13,399 bases of DNA, taken from Chloroflexota bacterium (GTDB lineage: Bacteria; Chloroflexota; Dehalococcoidia; UBA6926; JACQUM01). The position numbers and the translations under genes are program-made. A model generated the notes under the pieces. That model ran no database searches. It worked only from the letters and a program-made list of their open reading frames with translations, and had not been told where the DNA came from. Below, one piece after another: positions 1 to 9,800 of this stretch (its first letter is position 1; each line of letters opens with the position of its first letter). The stretch lies in assembly GCA_016210295.1 (NCBI GenBank), contig JACQUM010000016.1, positions 1 through 13,399 on the forward strand, written 5' to 3'.

Positions 1-133
1 CGACGATGGCCACGATCTCGGCCTTGGCCACGTGCAGATCAAGCCCGCGCAGGGCCACCACCTCCAGGTCGGCGGCCTTGTAGATTTTGAATAGGTCCCG
101 ACAGACGATGTAGTCTTTCGTCTCCCGGCCCAC
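1..133 (-). CDS. ABC transporter ATP-binding protein, N-terminal fragment (MacB/LolD-like)
   Basis: Only the first 44 codons lie in the window; the gene continues past the left edge. The translation begins MGRETKDYIVCRDLFKIYK and runs on to LRGLDLHVAKAEIVAIV, the usual first strands of an ABC ATPase just before the Walker A loop. The loop itself is outside the window. The pattern of 'x-x-L-x-K-x-Y' followed by 'V-x-A-L-x-G-L-D-L-x-V' is typical of ATPases paired with FtsX-type permeases (LolD, MacB, FtsE families). I chose the GTG at 133 because an AGGGAGG Shine-Dalgarno lies 7 nt upstream; an in-frame GTG at 139 overlaps that site and is less likely. The gene starts 30 nt after the stop of permease 1, so it is almost certainly the last or a late gene of the permease operon and supplies the cytoplasmic motor. 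Family assignment is good; substrate is unknown. Confidence 0.85.
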   Translation of the reverse strand, partial: MGRETKDYIVCRDLFKIYKAADLEVVALRGLDLHVAKAEIVAIV

Positions 134-163
134 CAGCACCCCTCCCTGTCGCCTCGGCGAGCC

Positions 164-3100
164 CTACTCTTCACCCATGCGCAGGACCCGCCCCAATGCC
201 AGCCTATTATACAGTGCGGCGACCATCGTCACGACGACGCCGAACACCAGGGCCATGAGCCCGTAGATGAAGAGGAGGGTTGGCCAGTTCACCTCCATCA
301 CGAAAGGAGGAAGGACGCGGATGCCCTCTTCCGTCCTGTCCAGGAAGGGCATCAGGAGGGTCCCCACCTGGCTTCCCAGCCAGTGTCCCACCAGCAGGCC
401 GGCGCCGACCGTCACCAGGTGCTCGATCCAGACGACGGCCTGAAGGTGGCGCCTCCCTATTCCCATCGTACGGAGGAGAGCGAACTGGCCTTGTCGTTGT
501 TGGGAGGAGACGATAGCGTGCACCACGAAACCGACGACGCCCAGGCCCAGCACTCCGACGTACGCCACGCTCAGGAGTGCTTCCCAACCGGCGGCTACCA
601 GGGGATCGGCCTTGGAGGTGCCCAGGAGGCTCGCCCGGTCTGTGACCTCCCCCCGGCCAAGGGGAGAGCTCCGCACCTCGTCCACGACGCTGGCGCGGTC
701 GGCTTGAGGATCGACCCCCATCCACACCTCGCTGACGCGGGCTTGCGCTCCGCCTCCCTGGATTCCCGTCTGGCGGACGACGTCGTTCACGTTCGCTATG
801 ACGAAGCCAAGATCGTCTCCGGGATCGAGGGAGGGAAAATAGGAGACGCTTCCCACGATCCGAGCAGGAAACCGTTGATTGAAGGACGAGAGAAGGACGC
901 GGTCCCCGATGCGGTGGCCTGTGCCGCGCAGGAACGCCTCGCTGACGAGAACGGGGTTGGCGTGCTCGTCGGGCCCAATGTAGACCCCACGGGGATAGAC
1001 CGCGGTGGACTCGCTCCACAGGAGGACGGCGGCAGGCCCGCCGTTTCGTCCCGTGGAAGGAGTGAGGGTGAACGTATCGGACTCCGCCTGGGGTCCCGCC
1101 TCGATGATGCCCCACGGGGAAAGATCGTCCATCCCAACAAGGGTCCCCTCACCGCCGTCCGCGCCGCCGATCTGAACACTATCCAGGAGGAACGCTCCCG
1201 GGCGCATTCCTTGGGTCGTTCGCGGCTGCATGACGTAGAGTCCCATGAACCGCAACGGCGCCTGCGGGGACGGCGGGGGAGGCTGGCCGCGAAGGGTTTG
1301 CTGCAGCTGTGGCTTGCTCAGGTCCGCCTGGAGGAGACGCCACTCCACCTTATCCAGGAGGCCCAGAGGATAGACGAAGTAGCGGTTCCGAGAGTCCGCC
1401 GCCAGGGCGTAGAGGGTGGTGATGGGCGAGGGGTCCAGGGGCTGGACCCAGGCGGCGATGGTTTTGGCCTCTGCCGGCAGTGGAATCCCCCACCTCGGGG
1501 ACGGGGGGGACTCTTCGGCTCCGAGCCTCTCCAAGAGCTGGGACAGAGGCTCCTGAGCAAAGTCGCCGCGCCACCAGGCGACGTCGGCGAAAACGTCGGG
1601 CTCCACCGCCAGGAACTCGTAGCTGCCGGTCACACTCCCCGAGAGAACGGACCCAGGCTGACGGGAGATCAAGGTAGCGCGGGGGAACTTCTCGGCAAGG
1701 GGGCCGTCGAGGGCACTCAGGGAAGCGCCGGTGATGCGCAGCTCCGCCCCCGCCTTATAGAGAGCCCGCTCCCGATAGTTCCGCTCCAGCGTTCCGCCAA
1801 AGCTGGACGCGAAGGACCCAAGACTGGCCGCCAGCGTGAGCAGGAGGACAAGCCGCGTATAGTAGACCGGGTTCCGCCCCAGCTCCCAGAGCCCCAACAC
1901 CACCCACGCCGGGGCCACCGGCGCCAGGAGGCGCCCCAACAGGCCCATGAGGAGCGGAAACACGCGCAGGAACAGGAGCGACAACGCCAGGAGGAAGCCC
2001 ACCGGCACGAAGAGAAGAAAGAGGTCGGACTCCGTCCGACCCGCCAGAGCCCCTTCCAGTAGGGAGCCCCGCTGGCCAAGCTGCCACAGGAGCACCGCCG
2101 TCGCGGCGCCCAGTCCCACGTCCAGGTAATACCGCTGGTAGAAGGGCAGCTCCCCAGGGCGAGCACGGCGACGGCGCTCTTCCGTCACGCTGTGCCGGGC
2201 CGCCTGGGCCGCTGGGAAAAGCAGCACGCCGAAAGCCAGCAGCCCTCCCAGGAGAGACATCTGGTAGGCGTCCGTGGAGAGAGTCACCGAAAGGGGGAGC
2301 CCGCCACTCAGCGTGAGGAAGAAGGGGGAGAGCCCCAGGCCCGCGATGGCCGGCGCCGCCACGAGAGGGCCAACGACCACGGCTATCCCTCCGATCAACA
2401 AGCCCTGGAAAGCATAGAGCACAAAAATCTGCCATCGCCGCGCTCCCCTGCTCCGGAGAAGGGCCACGTCCTCCCGTTGTCGCTCCACCACCAGGCTTGC
2501 CAGAAAGACAACGGCGTAGAGGACGACGGCGGCAATCAGGAGCAGGACAACGGTCAAGGGGACCTGGATGAAGCGCAGGCGCGTATCGTACGTGAAAAGC
2601 GTCTCCGTCAGCTCCGTCGTCTGGCGGTAGTGTGGGAGGACGGTCACCAGGCGCGTCCCGACCTCCCGCAGCCCTCCCAGAGCCGCCGAGGCGTTCCAGA
2701 CGTGCAAACGCTCCGTCTCTACAGGGTAGAGCCAAACGTACCGTACAGAGAGCCGCGTGAAGGAAGGCGCCAACCCATCGAGAAGCGTCTCCTGGGGAAC
2801 CAGGAGGGGCAGATGGTTGTACGTTGAAGGAGGCCCGGTGAGGCTCTGCGTCTCCTCGAACCAGAAACGACCGCCCTCACCTCGGGGGCGAGCCACGCCG
2901 GTGATGACCACGCGAACCTGGTCCGCTCTGTCCTCCCAGAAGGGGGCGAAGACGACCTCCTCGTCGACAACAATCGGGAAGGCCGCCGCCGTCTGCTCAA
3001 AGGCCAGGGCCTCCACCACCAGCGGCCCCTCGCGGGTGGCGGCCACGGGGGCCGGCATCTTTCCCGCGATGAGGTCGATGTGCTCCTCCGCCCCCGTCAA

Positions 3101-3508
3101 GGTATGGAAAGAGCCCCGAGGGACCTTGTCCAAGGGGTCCCCAGGCCCCACGGGAGGCTCCCCAGGGCGGCGGACGAAGAACGTGCTGCTCTTCCCGTAG
3201 AGGGTTGGCCTCTCCACCAGCCAGCCGATGTCCCGTCCCACCCTGTTTTCCACCTCCGCAATGAAGGCCTCCTGGTCCTCCCGCAGCGCCGTCGGCGACT
3301 CCAGGGCCAGGCGCAGGTCGAACTCTTCCGGCGCCACGTTCTTGAGGGCGTGGCGCAGACCCATCTCCCGCAGGGCATCGAAATAGATGACGACGCTGGA
3401 GGTGATGGCCGTGGCCAGGACAGCCCCCAGCAGGACAGGGACCAAGAGGCGCCAATAGGCCAGGGCGCGCCGCAGGACGAGAGGAACCATGGTCACTACC
3501 GTCAGCAT
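164..3508 (-). CDS. FtsX-type ABC transporter permease (permease 1 of three paralogues)
   Basis: This is a 1,114-residue membrane protein. Visible order: TM1 near residues 20-43; a first extracytoplasmic domain to about 312; TM helices around 315-340, 362-390 and 416-436; a cytoplasmic basic patch TEERRRRAR; further hydrophobic helices about 462-478, 496-520, 527-541 and 551-570; a second extracytoplasmic region about 572-970; and three C-terminal helices about 977-1000, 1027-1048 and 1076-1100. LLRSRGA (350-356) and LLRTMGIGRR (1011-1020) are the positively charged cytoplasmic segments where FtsX/MacB permeases contact their ATPase. The second outer region holds a stretch around 720-780 (VEWRLLQADL ... 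GAFLLDSVQI) resembling a beta-sandwich module, and FPSLDPG (891-897), shared with its paralogues. It is the most divergent of the three. The ATG at 3508 lies 3 nt past the upstream stop, with a GGAGG inside the end of the preceding gene; Met7 (3490) is an alternative start with no clear ribosome site. Substrate unknown. Confidence 0.9.
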   Translation of the reverse strand: MLTVVTMVPLVLRRALAYWRLLVPVLLGAVLATAITSSVVIYFDALREMGLRHALKNVAPEEFDLRLALESPTALREDQEAFIAEVENRVGRDIGWLVERPTLYGKSSTFFVRRPGEPPVGPGDPLDKVPRGSFHTLTGAEEHIDLIAGKMPAPVAATREGPLVVEALAFEQTAAAFPIVVDEEVVFAPFWEDRADQVRVVITGVARPRGEGGRFWFEETQSLTGPPSTYNHLPLLVPQETLLDGLAPSFTRLSVRYVWLYPVETERLHVWNASAALGGLREVGTRLVTVLPHYRQTTELTETLFTYDTRLRFIQVPLTVVLLLIAAVVLYAVVFLASLVVERQREDVALLRSRGARRWQIFVLYAFQGLLIGGIAVVVGPLVAAPAIAGLGLSPFFLTLSGGLPLSVTLSTDAYQMSLLGGLLAFGVLLFPAAQAARHSVTEERRRRARPGELPFYQRYYLDVGLGAATAVLLWQLGQRGSLLEGALAGRTESDLFLLFVPVGFLLALSLLFLRVFPLLMGLLGRLLAPVAPAWVVLGLWELGRNPVYYTRLVLLLTLAASLGSFASSFGGTLERNYRERALYKAGAELRITGASLSALDGPLAEKFPRATLISRQPGSVLSGSVTGSYEFLAVEPDVFADVAWWRGDFAQEPLSQLLERLGAEESPPSPRWGIPLPAEAKTIAAWVQPLDPSPITTLYALAADSRNRYFVYPLGLLDKVEWRLLQADLSKPQLQQTLRGQPPPPSPQAPLRFMGLYVMQPRTTQGMRPGAFLLDSVQIGGADGGEGTLVGMDDLSPWGIIEAGPQAESDTFTLTPSTGRNGGPAAVLLWSESTAVYPRGVYIGPDEHANPVLVSEAFLRGTGHRIGDRVLLSSFNQRFPARIVGSVSYFPSLDPGDDLGFVIANVNDVVRQTGIQGGGAQARVSEVWMGVDPQADRASVVDEVRSSPLGRGEVTDRASLLGTSKADPLVAAGWEALLSVAYVGVLGLGVVGFVVHAIVSSQQRQGQFALLRTMGIGRRHLQAVVWIEHLVTVGAGLLVGHWLGSQVGTLLMPFLDRTEEGIRVLPPFVMEVNWPTLLFIYGLMALVFGVVVTMVAALYNRLALGRVLRMGEE

Positions 3509-3511
3509 CGG

Positions 3512-6500
3512 CTACTCATCCTCCGCTTGAAGAAGCTGGAACGCTCCCCGCAGGCCAGAAAGCCGCCAGAGCACCAGGGTCGTCCCAAGAGCTCCCAAGG
3601 CGATGCCGCCAGCCACCACCGTCACCATAGACCACTCCGTCACCAGGACAAAGGGCGGCAAGACCAGCCTCCCTTCCTCCGTCCGCTGAAGGAGGGGCAC
3701 GAGGGCGTTGCTGAGCCACAGCCCGACCGCCAGCCCTGCCCCGATCCCGACGATTACTACGATGAAGTGTTCCATCCCCAGTTGCAAGAGGGAGCGCCAT
3801 GGCGGGAGCCCCAAGGCGCGCAGGAGCGCCCCCTCTCGCCTCCGGGCCAGGAGGAAGGAGGCGCCGTGGGCGGCGTAGCCCGTCACGACAAGCACCACGG
3901 CGACCACCAGGGTCATTCCTGTCAAAGCCCGCCACCCGGCCGAAAGGAGCGGGTCCTGCTGCACGCGTTCCAGGTACGCCTCCCCGTCCAGGATCACCGC
4001 CGGATAGGCGCGGTATTGTCGGAGCGTTTTCAGAGCCGCCTTCCGCGCCTCCGGCTCTTCCGGCACGGAGACGAACACCTCGGTCGGCCAGAGCTGGCCC
4101 CCCGAGGCGACCGGGTTCACCCGTGCGAGCAGAGCCTCCCCATTGGTGACGATGAAGCCTCCCAAAAGGGGGTCCATGGTGGGAAAATGCTCCACCCGGT
4201 TCACAACACGAATGGAGACGAACCGACCAGCCACGGAGACCACCCCTACCTCGCCGACCTTCAACCGCGTCGCTCGTAGGAAGGTCGGGCTGGCGAGTAC
4301 GGGCAGCGGCCCCGGGTTCCGCTCGAAGAGCATCCCTCGCACCCCAGCCAGGGTCCCACGCCCAAAAGTGAAGAGAAGCGCTCCCTCCCCGCCGTGGACG
4401 TCGTCCTGGGCGAGCGAGACGCTGTCCGTCGGCCTCGGCGACGTCAGGATGGGGGCCAATCCCTCCACGTCCTCGAACCCGTCCAAAAGAAAAGGGGAGC
4501 CATCAGGCAACCACGCCTGCAGGTCGTCCAAGCGGAGCGCGCCAGCGCTACCCGCCGCCCCGGAGACAGGCTCATAGACCTGGAAGGATTCGAGGGTCAC
4601 CGGCTCGGCAAGGGCATCGAGGGCGTTGGGACGAGGCAACCCCGTCTCCAGGTACCGCCACCCACTGAAATTGAGAGGCCCCAGGGTGAAGGGACGCACG
4701 GTCCCCCGCCCATCTCGCACGACGATCCAGAGGAAGCGATTTACCTCCGGCTCGTCGGGGTTCACCCACACTCCGACCGCCTCTGTCCTTGCCGGCAGTT
4801 GGATCAGAGGGCGCACGGGCTCTGACACCGTAAGAGAGAGGAGCAGGCTCCCGAGACCCTGAGAGGCGAAGTCCTCTCGAAACCAGAGAACGTCGCCCAA
4901 GGTCTCCGGATCGACCGCCAGCAGGTGCGCCTCGGGGCTCTCATCCGAAGGTCCCGTCCGGACGATGTCACGATAGGCGGCGCTCGCAGCCTCGACACCT
5001 GAGACATCGCGGTAGAGCTGGCGGGCTTGGCCGAGGTCCTGAAACTCAAACCCCTCGTCCCGCACGATCCGAAGGTCGGCGCCCACAGAATAAAGGGCGC
5101 GTTCCTTGCTGCTTCGGTCCAGCGTTCCTCCGAGCGTGGCAGCAAAGGTCGCCAGGGCAATGGCCACCAGGAGAAGCCCCACCAGCCTGTTGGATGGCAG
5201 AGGAGCTCGCGCCATCCGAGTGAAGCCGAGGTCCATCCAGAGCATTCCGAACCGCCGTCCCAGGAAGGCCAGGACGGCCAGGAGGATGGGAAGGAGCCTG
5301 AACAGGAGGATCACCGTAACCAGGAGACCGAGGACAGGGATGAGAAGGGCCGTCTGATCGACGCTGAAGGAAGGCCCCAGGGCGTTCCAGATATCCCCTT
5401 GCGTGAACACGAGGTCCCGCCGCTGCTGGAGCTGCCAGAGGAGGGCGGCCACAAGAAGAAGAGCACCCAGGTCAAGGTATTGACGCTGGAACCAGGGCGC
5501 CCGCTCCGGCTGGGCCGTCCCCCACCGGCGCACGGCGATCCCCGTCTCGGGTCCCAAAAGAATGGGGAGGAGGAAGACCGAGAGGGCGAGAAGGGCGCCC
5601 GCGGCGGCCCACAGATATGCGGTGGGAAGGCTCACCACGGGAAGGGGGCCCGGCCCCATGATAGAGACAAAAGCCGGCACGTAGCCCGCCAGCGCCACCG
5701 CCACCGCCGAAACGAGGGGAGAGAGGGAGAATCCAAGGGCGCAGAGGGCCACGCCCCAGAGGGCCATGACCAACGCGGCCTGGACCCGGCCCGCCCCTCG
5801 GCTCTGAAGCAGGGCCAGATGTCCTTCCTGGCGCTCCTTCACCGCCGCCGTCACCATCAGCAAAACGTAGAGGACCAGAGCCTCCGTGATCACGATGAGG
5901 ACCACCAGCGGAATGCGGGTAAAAAAGAGCTTCGTCCCATACTCTTGGGCCAGCGGTTCGAGTCGGGTGAAGACCCGGGCCTGCGGCAGGGAACCGGCCA
6001 GGCTGGCTCCCATCCGTGTCACGGCCTCGCCGGCCTCCGCCAGCCCCCATGCGTGGACCTTGCTCCTCTCCACATAGAGTGCACGCCACACCTGCCCAAG
6101 GACGCCGGGGGAGGCGGTGCCTATCCTATCGATCATGTCCCTCTCTGAGAAGAACAGAGGAACCGGCTGCACCGTATCCACGGGAGAAGGGTAAAAGTAG
6201 TCCGTCGCGGCGCCGATCCAGAACTCGTCTGTCAGGTCTATGGGCTCAACGAGGCCGACCACCGTCACGTCGACCTCCACCATACCCGTCGCCGACTCGC
6301 GGAACAGATGCAATCGCGCATCGCGCTCGATGCCAAATCCTCGGGCGATGGCAGAGCCCGCGAGGACCTCCATCTCCTGCTCGCCCGGGAGAGGGAAGCG
6401 TCCCTCCACCAGACGCACGTGGGGGTCCATGCCGGAGAGGTGCTGAAGAAGAGCCAGGTCGGCTGCACCCTCCATCGGGCGCCCGGCACGAACAGAGAAA

Positions 6501-6811
6501 AAATGCGGGAGGCGGACATAGCTCTCGCGCTGGACCACGAACTCCGCGACGAAGCGGTCGACCGCCTGATCCACGGTGGCCAGAGTTCGGTCGAAGCCCT
6601 TCCGATCGACGGCCGTAAAGGGAACGTAGACCTGGATATGAGGTAGGGGTTCCGTCTCCACGGCGTGTCGGCGCCCCAGGTCCTCTAAGGCGCCCAGGTA
6701 GAGGGGCGTGGCGGCCAAGAAGGCGATGGCGAAGAAGATTGCCAGGCCCACGGCCCCCGCCAGCGGCCCCACTCCACGCACTTGCTGAAGAATGAACCAC
6801 CAAAGGGGCAT
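3512..6811 (-). CDS. FtsX-type ABC transporter permease (permease 2 of three paralogues)
   Basis: This 1,099-residue paralogue of permease 3 begins MPLWWFILQQ, against MPLWRFVLRY in permease 3. TM1 is about residues 14-37, followed by a first extracytoplasmic domain to about 297 containing the shared IQVYVP strand. A central hydrophobic block covers about 300-325, 343-375, 398-420, 446-461, 486-513 and 543-562. The second extracytoplasmic region spans about 565-958. It includes LWFREDF, a stretch NFSGWRYLETGLP (714-726) to ALRLDDLQAW (758-767), and a following stretch GFEDVEGLAP to GVRGM. Together these read like two beta-sandwich modules. Three C-terminal helices lie at about 966-987, 1014-1036 and 1060-1083. 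LLQSRGA (334-340) and LLRALGLPPWR mark the ATPase-coupling loops. The start ATG has GGGAGG 6 nt upstream. The stop lies 3 nt before permease 1, implying translational coupling. The family is clear; the role and substrate are not. Confidence 0.9.
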   Translation of the reverse strand: MPLWWFILQQVRGVGPLAGAVGLAIFFAIAFLAATPLYLGALEDLGRRHAVETEPLPHIQVYVPFTAVDRKGFDRTLATVDQAVDRFVAEFVVQRESYVRLPHFFSVRAGRPMEGAADLALLQHLSGMDPHVRLVEGRFPLPGEQEMEVLAGSAIARGFGIERDARLHLFRESATGMVEVDVTVVGLVEPIDLTDEFWIGAATDYFYPSPVDTVQPVPLFFSERDMIDRIGTASPGVLGQVWRALYVERSKVHAWGLAEAGEAVTRMGASLAGSLPQARVFTRLEPLAQEYGTKLFFTRIPLVVLIVITEALVLYVLLMVTAAVKERQEGHLALLQSRGAGRVQAALVMALWGVALCALGFSLSPLVSAVAVALAGYVPAFVSIMGPGPLPVVSLPTAYLWAAAGALLALSVFLLPILLGPETGIAVRRWGTAQPERAPWFQRQYLDLGALLLVAALLWQLQQRRDLVFTQGDIWNALGPSFSVDQTALLIPVLGLLVTVILLFRLLPILLAVLAFLGRRFGMLWMDLGFTRMARAPLPSNRLVGLLLVAIALATFAATLGGTLDRSSKERALYSVGADLRIVRDEGFEFQDLGQARQLYRDVSGVEAASAAYRDIVRTGPSDESPEAHLLAVDPETLGDVLWFREDFASQGLGSLLLSLTVSEPVRPLIQLPARTEAVGVWVNPDEPEVNRFLWIVVRDGRGTVRPFTLGPLNFSGWRYLETGLPRPNALDALAEPVTLESFQVYEPVSGAAGSAGALRLDDLQAWLPDGSPFLLDGFEDVEGLAPILTSPRPTDSVSLAQDDVHGGEGALLFTFGRGTLAGVRGMLFERNPGPLPVLASPTFLRATRLKVGEVGVVSVAGRFVSIRVVNRVEHFPTMDPLLGGFIVTNGEALLARVNPVASGGQLWPTEVFVSVPEEPEARKAALKTLRQYRAYPAVILDGEAYLERVQQDPLLSAGWRALTGMTLVVAVVLVVTGYAAHGASFLLARRREGALLRALGLPPWRSLLQLGMEHFIVVIVGIGAGLAVGLWLSNALVPLLQRTEEGRLVLPPFVLVTEWSMVTVVAGGIALGALGTTLVLWRLSGLRGAFQLLQAEDE

Positions 6812-6885
6812 TCATCGCCTCCCGGCGGCGGACTAGGCCGGGTGCCCCGAAGGGACCGGCAATATCGCCATCGCGTCGCCGAGCA

Positions 6886-9800
6886 TCACCACTCCTGCCC
6901 CCACCGAAGGATATCCGGAACGTGGGCGCGAGCGAGAGATCGCCCTAAGCCCACGATGGCGACCGCAGCACCTCCCACCGCCACCGCTCCAACCAGCCCC
7001 AGCAGCCACCAGTCCGTCTCGAGAATGAAAGGAGGAAGAAGGCGGGCACCAGCCTCCGGCGGCTGCATGAGCGGGACCAGGGTACCGCTTAGCCACAGCC
7101 CCAGGGCCAACCCGAAGGCGCAACCCACCAGGACAACCAGAGCGTGCTCCACGAGCAACTGCAAGAGGTGACGCCCCGGCGACAGGCCCAGGGCTCGGAA
7201 GAGCCCGGCCTCCAGAGTGCGCCCCTTCGCCAGAGAGGTCACATGGGCCGCGTAGCCCGGAACAAGGAGAAGGGCTGCCAGAACGACCATGGCTGGCGCG
7301 AGTCCGCGCCAGCCAGCCACCGCGAGAGTGCCCGAAAGAGCGCTCGCAAGAAGTTTTTCCTGGACTTCAGCTTTGCCTCGCAGGTCTTCACGCGCTTGGA
7401 CCGCCCCCACCGCCTCGGCACGGCGCTCGGCACCCTCTCCGGAGAGGGAAAGAAAGACCTCGTCGGCCCACACCTTCTTCTCTACCTCGATGCCATTGAT
7501 GAAGGGCAACAGAGCCTCGCCATCCACGATGAGAAAGCCTTGCTCCCCTGGGTCGAGAGTGGGGAAGTAATCGACGGTCCCCGCGACACGGATAGGAAGG
7601 ACCCGCCCCTGCACGGTCACCACCCCCTCCTGGCCCACCTCCAGCCCCGCCCAGGCCAGGAAAGAAGGGCTGACCAGCGCGGGGAGAGGCCCAGGGGTCC
7701 GCCCGACCATCACGCCGCGGACGCCTGCCAGGGTCTCCCTGCCCCACTGGAAATCCAGGGATCCGTCTCCGCCCGGCTCGGCGCTCTCCCGGCTCCCGCT
7801 CAGCGTATCTCGGCGCGTCGCCGAGGTGGGAATAGTCGCCCATGCCGACACATCCTTGAAGCTCTCCACGGTGACCGTTTCCCCGGAGGGGAGTCTACCC
7901 CGGGCTTCGTCCAGGAGGAGAGAACCCGGCCCCCCCGAAGCGCCGAAGCTGGTCTCGAAGACCTGGAAGGACTCGATGGTGACCGGCTCCGGCAACCCCT
8001 TCGGCATCGCCGCCGAGGCAAGCTCGATCTCCAGGAACCGCCAGCCGGAGAAGTCCAGTTGGCCGAAAGAGTATACATGGTAGTGTCCTGAACCGTCTTT
8101 CAGCACGACCCAGAGGTAGAACCTCCCCGCCGGGACGTCCGGTTTGGCCCACACCCCCACGGCGACGGCCCCGGAGGGGAGGACCGGAGCAAGTCCGACG
8201 GGCTCCTTCGCCCGCACCGAGTTCAGGAGGGACGCGAGGTTCTTGGGGGAGAAGTCCTCCCGGAACCAGAGGACCTGGGAGAGGGTCCCCGGCTCCGCGC
8301 CCAGGAGTTCCGCCTCGGGCCCCGCACCGGCGGCCCCGATCCGAGCCTTGCTTCGGTAAGTAGCGCTCGCGTTGCGAAGGCCGGGGACTTCCAAATAGGC
8401 CTCGCGGATGGCAGCCAGGCTCTCGCCACTGAACCCACCGGCGCGGTCGAGACGAACATCGGCACCCACTTCGTAGAAGGCGCGCTCCCGCGCGCTGCGG
8501 TCTAAGGTCCCCCCGAAAGTCGTAGCAAAGGTGCCCAGGGCCATCGCCAAGAGCAAAAGCCCCGCGAGCCGCCCGTAGGCGAAGGGGGAACGGACCATCC
8601 TCTGAAAGCCCAGGGCCGCCCAGAGCGGCCCGATGATCCCAGCGGCCAGACCCGTCAGGCGGGACAGGTAAGGGAAGACCCGGAAAAGGATGAGCACCGC
8701 CGCGACGAGAGTCAGCATAGGAACGAGAAGGGCCGTCTGGTCGAAGGTAAAAGAGGGGCCCAGGCTGCCCAGGTCCGCCTCGCCGATCTTCAGGAACTGG
8801 CCCTGCCCGCGGACCTGCCACAAGAGAGCTCCAGCTACCACAAGCAGCCCCACGTCGGCATAGGTGCGCTGGAACCAGGGCGCGACCGCCGCCCCGACGG
8901 CCCTCAGCCGCCGCGCGGTGACCGAAATACGGGTCTCGAAGACGATGGGCAGGAGGAGCGCCCCCATCGCCAGCAAGGCTCCCAACGCCGCCCATTGGTA
9001 GCCCGGGAGGAGGCTGCCCAAAGAAAGGGGCTGACCACCCGTGACGCCGGAGAAGGCCGGAGTGTACCCCAGCAAGGAAACGGTCGCGGCGGCGACCAGG
9101 GGGGAGACAAGGAGGGCCGCCAGGCTCAAGAGAAGGCCCCACGAGCCGGTGAGACCCAGGGTCCGCACCAGCCCGGCTCCCCGACTCTCTAGCAAGGAGC
9201 GGTGCGCCTCCCCCCTCTCACCCAGGACGCTCATCACCAACAGGAGAAGGTAAAGGACAAGCGCCTCGGACATGACCACCAGGACCAAGAGGGGGACCTG
9301 AGCGTAGACGAAGCGCTTCTCGTAGCCTTGTGTGACAGGGAGCAGCCGGCTGAACACACTGGCGCGGAGGCCCGATTGCGTGAGGTCCGTCTCCAGACGC
9401 ACGAGGGACGTCTGAATCTCTTCGGCGCTGGAACGGGCGAGGGCAGCGTCATTGACCAGCAGGAACTGAGAGACCTCCCCCAAGACCCCGGGGATAGCGG
9501 AGGCCATCTCGTCCACGATGTCTCCCTCGGTGACGAAGAGAGAGACGGTAAGCTGGTCCCCCACTCGCGGTGGTAGAAAGTGGGCGCTCCCCTGCCCCGC
9601 CCAGTATTTCTCGCTGGCATCCACCGGCTCGATGAGTCCAACGACATCCACGAACACCTCGACCGGCCCGCGCGGCGAGTCCCTGGTCAAGCGGAGACGG
9701 TGCCCCACCTCTATCCTCGCCTGGCGGGCTATCTGCGCCCCCACAGCAGCCTGGAACCCCGTCTTCGCCGCGCCAGGCGTCGGCGCAAGGGGAAGGCTTC

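Noticed and set aside
383..2062. Long plus-strand open frame (559 codons) opposite permease 1
   Set aside because: Its translation is low-complexity, rich in R, G, E, Q and H, with no domain. It mirrors the third-position GC bias of the strongly supported permease on the other strand.
1755..2735. Minus-strand alternate-frame open frame (326 codons) inside permease 1
   Set aside because: It is a Gly/Ala/Pro/Arg-rich out-of-frame shadow of a membrane segment that aligns with two paralogues in the other frame.
3080..4279. Plus-strand open frame (399 codons) spanning the permease 1/permease 2 junction
   Set aside because: It is antisense to two clear genes, has a biased composition (H, Q, P, R) and no recognisable motif.
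5027..6148. Plus-strand open frame (373 codons) opposite permease 2
   Set aside because: It is a highly charged, repetitive translation typical of an antisense shadow in GC-rich DNA.
6812..6885. Possible small gene or second promoter in the 74-bp gap between permeases 3 and 2
   Set aside because: Only an out-of-frame tail of permease 3 and a tiny CCC/GGG hairpin are visible; there is no convincing promoter boxes or independent start besides the ribosome site of permease 2.
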